From Aphrophora alni (taxonomy: Eukaryota > Arthropoda > Insecta > Hemiptera > Aphrophoridae), in assembly GCA_963513935.1 (NCBI GenBank), contig OY740776.1, forward strand, positions 6,912,724 through 6,976,723: a DNA stretch of 64,000 bases, given 5' to 3'. Shown here piece after piece: positions 47,096 to 59,300 of the stretch (its first letter is position 1; each line of letters starts with the position of its first letter). A program made the position numbers and the translations under genes. The notes under the pieces were generated by a model, which was not told the origin of the DNA, did no database searches, and saw nothing but the letters and a program-made list of their open reading frames with translations.

Positions 47096-47874
47096 GCACA
47101 AGTTTGACTCTTTTATTTTATAATGCGGTGATGACGAGAGGTTTTCCCCTTAAACAAGGAAACAAATTGCTATTTCAATATTTAAAAATAAATCCAATTT
47201 CTTTTATTATCACACCATATCTGTTTTTCTAGGTTTAGTACGTTGGTATTTCGTTAAACTTACGTCAGTTCCTTAAGATAGGATCCGTGCCCATTTCATG
47301 TGTCTTGTTTTCCAACAGATTTATTCGACTTAATCCTACCTAAAATTATATGACCGATAAAAAAAAAGAGCAAGTTGCAAGCAGGTGATAACAAATTTTA
47401 CGACAGCTTCTAATCAGCTGTTTTATTTAAGCGTAGGATTATATGATAACAGAAACTGGGTGTCACATGCAGCGATATCTGTGATATAGGCTACTGTTAT
47501 ATTGTGCAATTCTTAACTGTTGGAAACTACGCACTGGGTCGTGTATTTTGAGAGGGCGCCGAACTTCTGGAGTGGGTTTCTTATATTAAAATAATTTAAA
47601 AGCATCATATAAACGTAGATACTGGAAGTATTCTATTTGAGACAATCCGCTATTTTCTGTCTATAAAAACTGACTTTTTTCCTGTAAGATAAATTCCAAT
47701 TTACTCAAAATTGGTCTTTAAAAAAAAATGTTAAAATTAACACTTATTGGCGCATTGGAAGTTACCGGTGATAATGTAGGCTACATTCGGCACAATTTTA
47801 CCAGTTTGACTGGGAAGCAGATCGAAATCGTTTGAACCAATTTTGAGAAAAAATTATTTTTTCTTGTTTTTCAA
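47096..47874. other. Non-coding stretch, nothing recognised
   Basis: A short similarity at 47279-47300 to 4024-4045. No gene. Confidence 0.4.
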
Positions 47875-48065
47875 GGGATCAGTCATCATCGCCTTATAAA
47901 AAAGGAAGGCGTGAACATAAAATAAAGACTCTTGGTTATCGATATTCTAATATCGTCAGGGTCGGAAAAGAACAAGAGTTGGTCAAGAGAGACCTGTTAT
48001 GAAAGAGAGGGATCTCACCTAAATATGAAAAAAGCTGTAGAACTAGCTTGGGGACTACGAAGTAT
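47875..48065 (+). repeat. Dispersed repeat F3, best-preserved + copy
   Basis: TCATCATCGCCTTATAAAAA, TATTCTAATATCGTCAGGG, GAACAAGAGTTGGTCAAGAG, ACCTGTTATGAAAGAGAG, GTAGAACTAGCTTGGG. Confidence 0.82.
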
Positions 48066-49466
<1,401 letters not shown>

Positions 49467-49477
49467 TTATATTTTTT

Positions 49478-49517
49478 ATTTGACGCGTTTCGGGACTTTA
49501 ATACCATCATCAGAAAT
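49478..49517 (-). ncRNA. Hammerhead-ribozyme-like motif D
   Basis: Minus strand: AUUU, CUGAUGA, U, GGUAUUAAAGUCCC, GAAA, CGCGUC, AAAU. Stem I AUUU/AAAU (4 pairs); stem II pairs GG with CC and continues with one mismatch; stem III is the self-complementary ACGCGU with GUC as cleavage triplet. It is bounded by the CT microsatellite on one side and an inverted repeat on the other. Confidence 0.5.
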
Positions 49518-49550
49518 GTTATTTCCTCATCTGAATCGTTACTACATTAA

Positions 49551-49645
49551 AATTAATTAAACACATTTATAGGTGCGCACCATTTGGCTACCAAACCGCA
49601 ACTAGCCAAATGGTGCGCACCTCTAAATGTGTTTGTATTTAATTT
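49551..49645. mobile_element. Near-perfect ~40-bp inverted repeat
   Basis: AACACATTTATAGG, TGCGCACCATTTGGCTA on the left, TAGCCAAATGGTGCGCA, CCTCTAAATGTGTT on the right, with a 12-nt loop. It stands 34 bp from hammerhead-like motif D and may be the arm junction of the same element. Confidence 0.85.
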
Positions 49646-49829
49646 ATTTTAAATTTTGGATGTTATACATAATTGGTGATAATATTGAGCCTTCAAAAAG
49701 AAAATAATAAAAAAATACCGAGTTTTTAATCAAAAAGCCCCAAAATTTAATTAAAATCCGTCCACACGTTTTGGCTAAACAACACTTACGACAGACTTAA
49801 TTTTAAAAACGATTATTTGTCAATCCCGA
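49646..49829. other. Short AT-rich stretch
   Basis: Nothing recognised. Confidence 0.4.
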
Positions 49830-50010
49830 CGGATACTAGCTGGATCTACAGTTTTATATGTTGTCTAGGGTTAGATCCCTCACTTCGTCTTTTATATTAG
49901 GCCTCCTTGACCAAAACTTGTTCTCTGACGACACTGACAGTGTGTTCGGGGCCTAGAGGTCTTTATATTCATAACCGAGAGGTTTTACGCCTTTAAACAA
50001 CAATAAAAAG
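49830..50010 (-). repeat. Dispersed repeat F3, inverted copy
   Basis: TAGCTGGATCTACAG, GACCAAAACTTGTTCTC, AACCGAGAGGTTTTACGCC, TTTAAACAACAATAAA. Confidence 0.8.
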
Positions 50011-50504
50011 AAAAAAATGGACTAAGGACGCCTCCTAAAGGAAACCCACTCGACATTGGTTTTTCTACCTCGAACGGTGCACATTTCATGAATCTATCTC
50101 TAGAATGTTTACAACAGCATTAGGAAATTATTTAATTAAACGTACAACTAATGTTGAACAAATGTTTTCTAAAAGATCTTTACAAATTCAAACTATATAT
50201 TATTCAACGGTTCAGAACAAAGAAGTGGCGAAGTTAAGCGGTGACCCTTCGTAACAACTAGGCCACCACATGCCTCAAAGCGGGATAGCAACACTGGCAA
50301 TGTGGGTTTCGAAACACGCTGTGGTACTTGGTTATGTCATAATACAACTGTGCCATGTCCCCCGTGTGTCTCTAGAGGTCATCCAGAGCACTGTGTCCAG
50401 TATACACAAAACCATGTACTAATCAAACTAAAAATATTCAATTCAATTCGGAAAAGTCAAAAATATAATAAATGTATGCATATTGGGACAGTTAATTTTT
50501 TATA
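50011..50504. other. Non-coding stretch, nothing recognised
   Basis: The frame 50302-50505 has no recognisable domain. Confidence 0.4.
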
Positions 50505-50592
50505 AAGTTTAAATTGTACAGACAGACACGCGCGTCAAATTATAAGATTAGTTTGTTTTACCTACGGACCCTAATAAATATAAATCAATGAA
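50505..50592 (-). repeat. Dispersed repeat F2 fragment
   Basis: GTACAGACAGACACGCGCGT, TTATAAGATTAG, TTTACCTACGGACCC, AATCAATGAAAATG. Confidence 0.7.
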
Positions 50593-50845
50593 AATGTGAC
50601 GATAGCATTGCAAAAAAAATAAAATAGGAACGAGCAATTTAGTATTAAAGACAACAAAATTTAAACGAAATTCTCCAAAAAGCGCCCATTTTAAATTGTT
50701 CATAATCTTGTGTATTAATAAAGCTATAACGATAAAATATACGGATTTTAATTCTGCATGTATAAGTACCAACACCATCTCTCTGCGATGACAAATAGCG
50801 TAGTTATTGTCAAAAATATAATTTCGAACTTGATATTAGTATCAG
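50593..50845 (+). mobile_element. Dispersed repeat F1, 5' part, leading into the 36-bp array
   Basis: ATTTTAATTCTGCATGTA, TAAGTACCAACACCATC, GCGATGACAAATAGCG, TTATTGTCAAAAATATAAT. F1 stops exactly where the GC-rich array starts. Confidence 0.85.
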
Positions 50846-51475
50846 CCCCTTGCGGGGAAGTGGTCCCTTTCGGGACGTCAGCCCCTTGCGGGGCAATGGT
50901 CCCTATCGGGACGACAGCCCCTTCCGGGGCAATGGTCCCTTACGAGACGACAGCTCCTTCCGGGACGTTAGCCTTTTTCGGGACGATAGCCCCTTGCGGG
51001 GCAATGGTCCCTATCGGGACGACAGCCCCTTCCGAGGCATTGGTCCCTTTCGGGACAACAGTGCCTTCTGGGTATATTGGTCCCTTTCGAGATGTTAGCC
51101 TCTTTCGGGACGACAGCCCCTTCCGGTACAATGGTCCCTTTTGGGACGTTAGCCCCCTTCGGGGCGACAGCCCCTTCCGGTACAGTGATCCCTTTTGGGA
51201 CGTTAGCCCCTTTCGGGACGACAGCCCCTTCTGGTACAATGGTCCCTTTCGGGACGACAGCCCCTTCTTGTACAATGGTCCCTTTCGGGACGACATCCCC
51301 TTCCGGGACGTTAGCCTTTTTTCGGGACGATAGCCCCTTACATGGCAACGGTCCCTATCGGGACGACAGTGCCTTCTGGGGTATATTGGTCTCTTTCCAG
51401 ACGTTAGCCCCTTTAGGAACGACAGCCCCTTCCGGGACAATGGTCCCTTCGGGAATACAACCCCTTCCGGTAATT
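50846..51475 (+). repeat. 36-bp GC-rich array built of two alternating hairpins
   Basis: About 17 units alternate GCCCC(TTnC)GGGGC-like and GGTCCC(TTTC)GGGAC-like blocks with GACAG/ACAAT linkers. Each block is itself a small inverted repeat. Since 36 bp is 12 codons, long frames stay open on both strands (50758-51333, 51077-51640 +; 50940-51488, 50968-51348 -). They give Thr/Ala/Pro/Ser- or Arg/Lys/Gly-rich repeats, and I judge them artefacts. Confidence 0.93.
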
Positions 51476-52030
51476 TTCTCGTTGCCATTTGTACGTAAAC
51501 ACGATAACGGCCACAAGAATTACGATAGGAACATGAAACTTGGTACAGGAAACTATAGTGGGCTCACAAAAAACCCTACTGAAATTCAGACAAATCGCTT
51601 TGAAAATATCAAAATGGCGGCCATTTTAAACATTCGTTGATTCTATCACGAGTGTTACTCAACCTACAACACACTAAAATAGATACAAAATGTACGGTTT
51701 TCTATTCTGCGTGTAATGGTACCAACCCCACATCTCTACGATGACAAATAGCGAAGATATTGTAAAGAAAAATGTAATTTCTAAACCATCGTCTCCTCCA
51801 AAAATGTGATATCCGGCAGGGCAGAGTCACCGACACGAGCGTAGAGAGTGGAGGCTCCTTCCATATGTACAGCTTCGAGGCCCGTCAGCACCAAAACTTA
51901 CGAGCGAAGCGAGTAAACCCACCCTACTAGATAAGATCCCTTGATCTACCAATACAATTCAGAGGATCGGCTTGTATTACATTGGTACTATGGACCTGGG
52001 TAGGTACCATGATAGCACCCATCAACTAAT
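51476..52030 (+). mobile_element. Dispersed repeat F1 copy
   Basis: AAAATGGCGGCCATTTTAAA, CTACAACACACTAAA, ATTCTGCGTGTAATGG, CTCTACGATGACAAATAGCG, GATCTACCAATACAATTC, GGGTAGGTACCATGATAGC. Confidence 0.85.
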
Positions 52031-52454
52031 GTTTCCTTTCTCAATTTATATTCATTCACTAATCAACAGGACATCGAACAGATTAGCAAATACCTGGGCT
52101 TGCATTCAAATGTGTGAATCCTTCTATAGAATTCTAACGGACATTGTCTAATTGACGGGACATTGTCTAAGGTTAGTTACACAGACAATGCGTCCAAAGC
52201 TTACTTGAATCAATTATACATTATTCACACTTTGGGTTCGAGAGTAGAGTCGATGTTTTTAGAATGAGCTGTGTTTCACTTTCTTTCGTGGATTTCAATG
52301 ACGTTAGATGCATTTTTTTCATTTTATGACGTATAACTAGAGAGAGTTATTTAAATATAAACTTGAAAATCGTTTTTTGGTGGATATATCCCTTTTAGGG
52401 TCCTCGAATCCAAAAAAAGTTTTTGAATTATGTGTAGTGTGCGTAAGGATTTAG
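52031..52454. other. Non-coding stretch, nothing recognised
   Basis: No repeat or gene identified. Confidence 0.4.
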
Positions 52455-52660
52455 CAATCCCGAGGGGGCATAGCTAGATTTACACTTTTTTTCATAGTTT
52501 TGGTTCCATCCTACTCTTTCATTTTACCTACCAGGTTTACCTTGACCAACTGTTGTTCTTTTCCGACCTTGACACTCTTAGAATATTCAAAGGGTTTTTA
52601 TTTTATTTTTATGAAGTGATGATACCCGAGAGGTTTTTCGCCTTTAAAACAACAATGAGA
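52455..52660 (-). repeat. Dispersed repeat F3, inverted copy
   Basis: GCAATCCCGAGGGGGCATAG, CCTTGACCAACTGTTGTTC, TTTTCCGACCTTGACACTC, CCCGAGAGGTTTTTCGCC. Confidence 0.8.
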
Positions 52661-53526
52661 AATGGGATTTAATCAAATTTGGAATCTGGGTTTATATCTC
52701 CAGATATTGTTTTCATTTTTTTTTTAATATAGGCAATTTTTAAAAGTAAGTGCCTCATGAAAACAAAATTACAATTTTTACAAAATCGATCCAAATTTTG
52801 CCTCAAGTCTAACCTCCAAAGATCCAAAACGTATTGGTCGCCATCTTGAAATACCGGTACGTGAGTTATTTGTAAGAAACAAATAGGACACGAGTTTGCT
52901 ATATAATACGACATTTTTCAAAATCAGCTAAACCGATTTCGTTGAAATTTTCGTAAAATGTGAATATTTTACAAAAACGTGTGCAAATCCTAATTTTAAA
53001 ATTTCCCCGATTAAAAAGGGGAAATAAATCAAAGACGTCATCGTAAAAGGTTGCCTATCTACCAAACGGGGAAACCTATTTCGATCATATTTTTGCAGTG
53101 CGCCAATTATGAAGTAATTTTTTTTGTGAGAAACTAACCAAACCGCGTTCGTTTCAGTATTTTACAAATCGAAATCCAAGAGAAACTCTTGAAAATCAAA
53201 ATCAATAAATGCAAAACAACAATTTTAAGTGAACAACAGCAAAAATACAATAAGACCGATTCGTGTCAAATATCTTCAACTGCTTTAGAAAGCTGCCTTC
53301 TGCATTTCTCGTGACTTATCAAAGACAAAACAGTCTGACCCACATTGTAAGTTTATTTTTAAACATAATGAACTTCTCTGGACCTAATCGTGATGATTGT
53401 CTGCTAGTTTAAATACAACGGAAAGTATTTTCCTTACAAAGAATTCTGATATCTTTTAAAAACAAAAATATTTCAAGCTCGTTCGCCGACAAAGACAAAG
53501 TTTGAAACTGTCCCGATATTTTGGGT
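52661..53526. other. Non-coding stretch, nothing recognised
   Basis: AT-rich; minus frames 52669-52914 and 53409-53597 have no recognisable domain. Confidence 0.4.
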
Positions 53527-53812
53527 ACTTTTGAAACGATGAAACTGCCCCGCTCATTAAAGAGGATTGGGAAGGGTCGCCTCGCAAGACTAGACATGTT
53601 GAAATTGCTCCGAGCGCCAAAATAATATTGAAATTTTTATTTTACATGTTACACTACGGGACCTAAACTACCCTAACCTTAAAGGCTTATATGCTAAATT
53701 GAGGTTAAATTTAAACACATACTACCGAAATTGCGCTCAGGGCAATTTCAGCATTTCTGGTCTTGCGAGGCGACCCTTCTTGATCCTCTTTAAATAGCGG
53801 GGCAGTTTCATA
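53527..53812. mobile_element. F8 fold-back inverted repeat
   Basis: Arms 53531-53619 and 53733-53810 share GAAACTGCCCCGCT, AAAGAGGAT, GAAGGGTCGCCTCGCAAGAC and TGAAATTGC in opposite orientation. The left part plus centre matches 34665-34910 inverted (TATGCTAAATTGAGGTTAAA). Confidence 0.87.
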
Positions 53813-54635
53813 GTCCTCGTTTGGTGCTAGTAAAAATTGTAAACCTCCATTTTAACTGTTTCTTTACCTCTGGAAATCAAAAAAGTTATCGAGACGTCAT
53901 CACTAAGCACTATAGCGGTCTCAAAAATTAAGATAGGAACATGAAATTTGGAGAAAACTAATTTAAAATGTCCAAAAACGCTCATTTTAAACGGTTTTCT
54001 TCATATCTCGTGTTTTGTTCAATATATAACAGTCTAAATTAGATAAAAATATGCAGATTTTAATTCTGCATGTAATGATACCAACAAGGCCTCTCTACGA
54101 TGACAAATAGCGAAGTTGTTGTCAAAAATGTAATTTCGACCATCCAAGAAGTTTTGATAGTATAGTACGAGATCTAGCAGTGGCGTAGCGAGTGGGGGGG
54201 GAGCTCCTTCAAATATGCACAGCTTTGAGGGAGTCAAAGGAGAGGTGATATACAAAATTATGGAATTCAGAAAACAACTGTTTTAAATAAACTCACCCTA
54301 CTGGATAAGATCCCCTGATCTACCAATACAATTTAATATTTCCTACAAGGCTCTAAAAACCAACTTCTGGATATTACATTTAGACCATCTACTTGTACTT
54401 ACATTGGGGCTGGGTAAGTAGCATGACAGCGCCCATATCTTGTTATTCAAACAATCAAACTCCCCCTCCGTCTAATTCGAATGCCTTCTTGATTTAAAAT
54501 CTAGGTTAAACACAAGTGGGGGGATATTCACAGTTCACTGCCTGCTTTATTTAGATACACAGGACCGGAAGTAGCAGTGAAATAAAGATATCTTGAGTTA
54601 CATCGTCTGTTTTGAAACCACCCTCTTGGTATAGT
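53813..54635 (+). mobile_element. Dispersed repeat F1, longest copy
   Basis: From about 53870: ATAGGAACATGAAATTTGG, ATAAAAATATGCAGATTTT, AATTCTGCATGTAATG, CTCTACGATGACAAATAGCG, GTGGCGTAGCGAGTGGGG, GATCTACCAATACAATTTAA, CTCCCCCTCCGTCTAATTC, CACAGGACCGGAAGTAGCAG. A tandem neighbour begins at once. Confidence 0.87.
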
Positions 54636-54820
54636 GTGCTCATAGAAAACCATATGAAGATTCAAAAAAAACAATTAAAAATGTCCAAATTACGGCCATT
54701 TTATCTAGTGTTTTATTCAACTTATAACATGCTACATTAGATAAAAATATGCAGATTTCAATTCTGCATGCAATAGTACCAACCCCACTACGATGACAAA
54801 TAATTCAAGGGGGATTGTCT
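54636..54820 (+). mobile_element. Dispersed repeat F1, 5' part before the second array
   Basis: ATAAAAATATGCAGATTTC, AATTCTGCATGCAATAG, ACCAACCCCACTACGATGAC, AAATAATTCAAGGGGG. F1 again ends where a GC-rich array starts. Confidence 0.85.
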
Positions 54821-54990
54821 CTTTCGGGGCTCCAGCACCTTACGAGACGTCAGCCCCTTACGGGACAATGGTCCCTTCTGCGTGCAATGGTACCAACCCC
54901 ACTACGATGACAAATAATTCAAGGGGGATTGTCTCTTTCGGGACTCCAGCACCTTACGAGACGTCAGCCCCTTACGGGACAATGGTCCCT
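54764..54990 (+). repeat. 114-bp tandem duplication, F1 edge plus array start
   Basis: CTGCATGCAATAGTACC at 54764 and CTGCGTGCAATGGTACC at 54878 each lead through CACTACGATGACAAATAATT and TCAAGGGGGATTGTCTC to the same array units. The two copies are nearly identical. Confidence 0.88.
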
Positions 54991-55195
54991 TTCGGGACTC
55001 CAGCCACTTACGGGACAATGGTCCCTTTCGGGACGTCAGCCTATTGCAGGGCAATTGCTCCTTTCGGGGCGTCAGACCCTAATGGGGCAATGGCCCCTTT
55101 TCGGGACGTCAGCCCCTTTTCGGGACGTCAGCCCCTTTTCGGGACGTCAGCCCCTTACGGGATAATGGCCCCTTTCGGGACGTCAGCCCGGACTT
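54821..55195 (+). repeat. Second 36-bp GC-rich hairpin array
   Basis: About 10 units of CCTTACGGGACAATGG, TCCCTTTCGGGACGTCAG, of the same design as 50846-51475 but with GACGTC linkers. Three 18-bp half-units (CCCCTTTTCGGGACGTCAG) are homogenised at about 55095-55150. The frames 54793-55266 and 54929-55165 are artefacts. Confidence 0.92.
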
Positions 55196-55992
55196 CATCC
55201 CATACTATGAAGATGGGCTGTTTAGAGTATTCTACAAATGAATCCATGAGGGTATCTGAAGGTTGATACTCCTTCCATCACACTAGATAGAAATTACTAG
55301 TCTCTGATGTTATTATTTCTATTGGAGAAATCACAATCTAAATTAGAAATTCACCAACAAGTTAATCAAGTGAAATGTTGAAATGTGAGTTTATTACAAA
55401 AAAAAAAACAGTTTGTCCAACTACTGACCATGACATTCCACTGTTGAGACTTTGTGGAATGTATGTTTTTGTGTAGTGGCACCACTGATTAACCAGTTTT
55501 CAATAGAAATGTACGTGCGTTAAAAAAAAAAAATCTGATTCAAGTTAATTAGACTGTGTAGGATTATTAAAACACGAGTTTTATTTTAAATTGTTTTAAT
55601 TAAATTCGAGAAGAAAAAAGTTCCTAGACTTTTTTTTGTAGGGTGTGTTCTAGCCACTACGATGCGGCCATTTTGAAATTAAAATTTTGATACGTAAACC
55701 AGTACAAAAATTGTGCTTTTGAAAAAATTATTCCACCAATTTTATTATCTAAAAAAATTATTTTACAAGTTCGCTTTTGAAAAAACTAATTTAAAATTGT
55801 GCTCAGTGTTCCAGAAAACATGAAACAATAAAATGTCATAAAGAAAATTCTACATTTATAAAATAAATTTTCACCCTCTATTTTAAATTCTAACGGATGA
55901 CTTGGAAATTTTGTATTTTAGAACTATATTTATACCAACTGGACTAAAATTTACTATTTGTTAAACTGTGATATACCATAAATATATTTTCT
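55196..55992. other. Non-coding stretch, nothing recognised
   Basis: GCGGCCATTTTGAAATT at 55663. No gene. Confidence 0.45.
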
Positions 55993-56039
55993 ATTTAACT
56001 TAATTGGTCTGTCTAAAATAATCCTTACTGGAATATTAT

Positions 56040-56083
56040 TTAGTTACGTCCGTTTCGTCTGTAAAGAGACATCATCAGGTTTC
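56040..56083 (-). ncRNA. Hammerhead core without stem I (left arm)
   Basis: Minus strand CUGAUGA, U, GUCU..AGAC, GAAA, CGGACGUA: core, stem II (4 perfect pairs) and an A-U/C-G stem III are present, but the flanks cannot pair as stem I. Its mirror copy at 56100-56141 does have one. Confidence 0.4.
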
Positions 56084-56099
56084 GCATTTGTCAAAATTA

Positions 56100-56141
56100 T
56101 AGCCTGATGATGTCTCTTTGCAGACGAAACAGACATAGCTA
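56100..56141 (+). ncRNA. Hammerhead-ribozyme-like motif C
   Basis: UAGC, CUGAUGA, U, GUCU, CUUUGC, AGAC, GAAA, CAGACAUA, GCUA. Stem I UAGC/GCUA (4 perfect pairs); stem II GUCU/AGAC (4 perfect pairs, 6-nt loop). Stem III keeps A-U but has lost its C-G pair (C-A). One extra U separates CUGAUGA from stem II. Confidence 0.6.
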
Positions 56142-56190
56142 AATAACATTCCAGTAAGGATTATTTTAGACAGCCCAATTAAGGTAAATT

Positions 56191-57564
56191 AAACAATCCA
56201 GATACTTAAAACAAAATAGATTATAACGAGAATTAAATTATAATTTATACAAAAGTTCATACTGGTGTGCTCAGTATTATTCCAATGCAATAAAGTAAAA
56301 AATAAGTTTTGTATACACAACTTAAAAATATTAATAATTTAAATATTGGGTCAACCGTTCGAGTTGTACATATAACCGAGCTATAAACCACACTTTTTCG
56401 AAAATTAATCATTTGAGAGTCAAATTCAAACATTTGGTTTCTTATTGCATTACTACACTGAAACTTGCGAAATCGGTTTATGCTGTAGATATGACCGTAA
56501 AGTAACGTTCAAAAAGTTACTTTTTGCCAATTTATTTTGGATCTAAAAAAACAGAGTTTGGTTTTAAAATATTTAACAAAAACAAACCCTAAAATGCTCA
56601 AAAAAAATCCACTTGGAAACTAAGTTTTTTAGTTTTACTGGTTATTTATTTTTTTCAACAAAACAAATTTTAGCTGTCATAAAACGGTTTTGCATATACA
56701 TTTTCCAAAAATTCTTGAGTTTCACATCGATGTAAACAAGAAATAATAAAATTGTTTTCATCCTTGATAGCCAGTTTGTAAAATTGTTAGGCCTAATTTA
56801 AAATTAGTTTTAATTGAATATTTTATAAATACTGTATTGGTCTTCATTTATGTTTTATATCATATAAATCTTCTATAATAAAGAAATGTGTTACGTAAAT
56901 GAACATGTTTACCCTACATAATATAAATGGTAACAGTTTTGGTCAGCTGTTTAAAATTATGTAAATTAGCACAAGTGTTTTACCTCTTTTTTAGATTTTT
57001 TTAAAGACAATCAGAGACATTTCCGTTTTATAAATTACCATTTATCATCATTGATAAAATGTAGAAACTTTGGTTTCCTAAATGAATAAAAATATATTTG
57101 TTTTATTGAAGAAAAAAAAATCTGATGCTTGTCGTTTTGTTTACGACCCAATATATCGGATGAACTTAGAAAAACTAAAACTGCAGTTTTCCCACGTAAA
57201 CACGCACACACACGCGCGCGCTCACACACACAATTCCCCGAATTACTCGACGGCTGAGCGGAGCCAACATTGTCAAAGGAAGTGTGATTATCTCTGTCAC
57301 TCTGCAGTTTCTTGTGCAAGTAAATAATTAAGTGCAGCCAAGAGGAAAGAGGAAAGGAACAAAGTACCGTTAAGTTCAACTCTGCGGTCGGCTTCGTCTC
57401 ACCTTCGTTTTCATTCAAGTCTCCGGAGTTTAATGTACTGAGAGCAAATATAAAGATAGCCTAGTTTACAGCTATTAAATTGATACTGTGACAAGCGAGA
57501 GACTTTAATGAGCGGATAAGAATGAAGTTCCGAGTAACCTTATTAATTATATTTTTAGTTTGTG
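56191..57564. other. Non-coding stretch
   Basis: 57202-57236 is a short (CA)n/(CG)n run. 57240-57430 is less AT-rich and non-repetitive (GACGGCTGAGCGGAGCC, CTGCGGTCGGCTTCG) and could be an exon or promoter, but the frames 57035-57418 (-) and 57082-57327 (+) show no domain or splice logic. Confidence 0.45.
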
Positions 57565-58137
57565 TTAAGGGGCTCCGGACCACCTACAATTGAATTTTTT
57601 TTCATTTTTTTTTTTAGTGCCTATTAATGGCCTTTTATTTAGCTTTAAAACAAGCCTAAATTTATTAATATATCTCAACTCTAAGTGGGTGAAAACACAT
57701 GCTAACTTTAATGGGGCAGGTAGGCATTAAATATGTAAGTAAAACTTTAAACATGTTTTTCCGGAAATCATATATTTTATTCACAAGAGGAACATTTTCT
57801 CAAAATCTATCTAACATAATGATCTGAAATTTTCAGGGATTGTTTAAGGGACTATACTACAGGTTTTAATGAGAGCATTTTGTAATAAAAGTAATCATTT
57901 TTAAGTTATGACAGAGAAATGTGTCAAAAACATGTCAAAAATATATAGTTTCATAAAAAGAATGATAAAATGTATTTAAATGCTTGTATTGAAAAACCCT
58001 CATGTTAAATTGTGTATTTATGTATTACTAAAACACTGATAAAATTTTATTAATTTTTATCCAGTAGTTTCTGAGAAAATGTTCCTTAAAAGTTGTATTT
58101 TTAACATTGCCAAGATAGGGCGTTCCGGAGCCCTTAA
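57565..58137. mobile_element. TTAA-flanked 573-bp inverted-terminal element
   Basis: Ends TTAAGGGGCTCCGGACC and GTTCCGGAGCCCTTAA: ~13-bp inverted termini with a TTAA at each side. TTAA duplication is the piggyBac signature, although piggyBac ends are usually CCC..GGG and these are GGG..CCC. AT-rich interior, no frame. Non-autonomous, superfamily uncertain. Confidence 0.7.
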
Positions 58138-58960
58138 CTTGAGTTGTGAAATTTAAATTCTAATACAGTAATATCTTTAAACGCAGGCATTGAAAAAATA
58201 GGGGGGGATTGGAGACTCTTAATTTTAACAATTTTAAAATGGATGTTATAATTTTTTAGCAGTATTCTATTTTATTATTTTTATTCGATACATTTTTATT
58301 CGGTATATTTTATTCGAACATTTCCTACATTTAGTACGTATTATACGCGACGTTTCCAGAGCTTAAATCAACTCTCGACATCAAGGGATAAACATAAAAC
58401 ACAAAAACATATAAAAGACAACATAACGTTTTTGTCATTTTGTCATTTGGGCTGTGGATTCTGTCAGCAACCCTCACTAGCACAAGCAACTCTCTACAAC
58501 TCGACCCTAGCTAATGAGTAGGCCTACTACTTGATTTCAACAATCTAATTTTGTCTTGACGACAAATTATTTATGGAATCTTTACAGAAAACGAAAAAAA
58601 CAAGTCAAAACATGACTTAATTGTCATGTATAGAAGTATATAAGGGTGTATATTTTCACAGACCTTTATTTGGTACAGTTAAAACCATTGTAACTATATA
58701 GCATTTAGTCTTGTTTCGCTCACATTTTCATCTGGATTATAAAATTAATTACCCCGATGAGAAAAAAACCGTAAAATCAAAATATTGCAATTTTATAGTA
58801 GAATCTCCAGTGGGTGACTGATTCAATGATGGTAAGGGTTAGACAGAGACCTGCCTGCGAGTGTGCGTGCGTAAGTGAAAGGGTGGGTAAACCGAGAGAG
58901 TCCAGCCAGTATGACAAAATGTAAAATATGTTATGCCTATATGTTTTCATCTTACAGGTT
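58138..58960. other. Non-coding stretch, nothing recognised
   Basis: No gene or clear repeat. 58850-58900 contains GTGTGCGTGCG. Confidence 0.4.
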
Positions 58961-59005
58961 TATCACTTGATAACTAAAGTTGACATACATTCGAAACGTC
59001 ATGTA
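58961..59005 (+). ncRNA. Degenerate hammerhead-like motif
   Basis: UAUCAC, UUGAUAA, then UUCGAAACGUC. Sister of 22893-22936, with shared flanks. The box UUGAUAA differs from CUGANGA at two positions and stem I is weak. Confidence 0.35.
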
Positions 59006-59300
59006 TTTGTTTATACACACAAATATACTTTATAAAGATAATTAACCTATAATTTAAATAACAAACTACAAAAAAAAATTAATGCACACCATTGTATTCA
59101 TTTTTGAATAAAAGAGTTACTGAATTAATTTTTTTTTTAATACAAATTTCCACAGTATACATTTTATTTTCAACAAAAAATAGTGCAATCAGATGTTTAA
59201 AAGTACTTAAATTTAATGGAATTATTATTATATATATATATATATTTTTAAGATCTGTTAAGTTTCAAAAAACAATGTCAATTGAAATGTGTAAGAGGAA
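59006..59300. other. AT-rich stretch
   Basis: A short (TA)n run at 59229-59244. Nothing else. Confidence 0.45.

Larger units (their letters stand above)
55993..56190. mobile_element. Fold-back with ~85-bp arms, each bearing a hammerhead core
   Basis: Arms 55993-56079 and 56104-56190 share TCTGTCTAAAATAATCC, TTACTGGAAT, TATTTAG, GTCTGTAAAGAGACATCATC and CAGG, inverted; the spacer is about 24 bp. Both arms read outward as CCUGAUGAUGUCUCUUU..AGACGAAAC. Very low divergence suggests relatively recent formation. Confidence 0.92.

Noticed and set aside
57035..57418. 127-codon minus-strand frame near a less AT-rich patch
   Set aside because: Passes through a CA/CG simple repeat and shows no domain; kept only as a possible exon or promoter patch.
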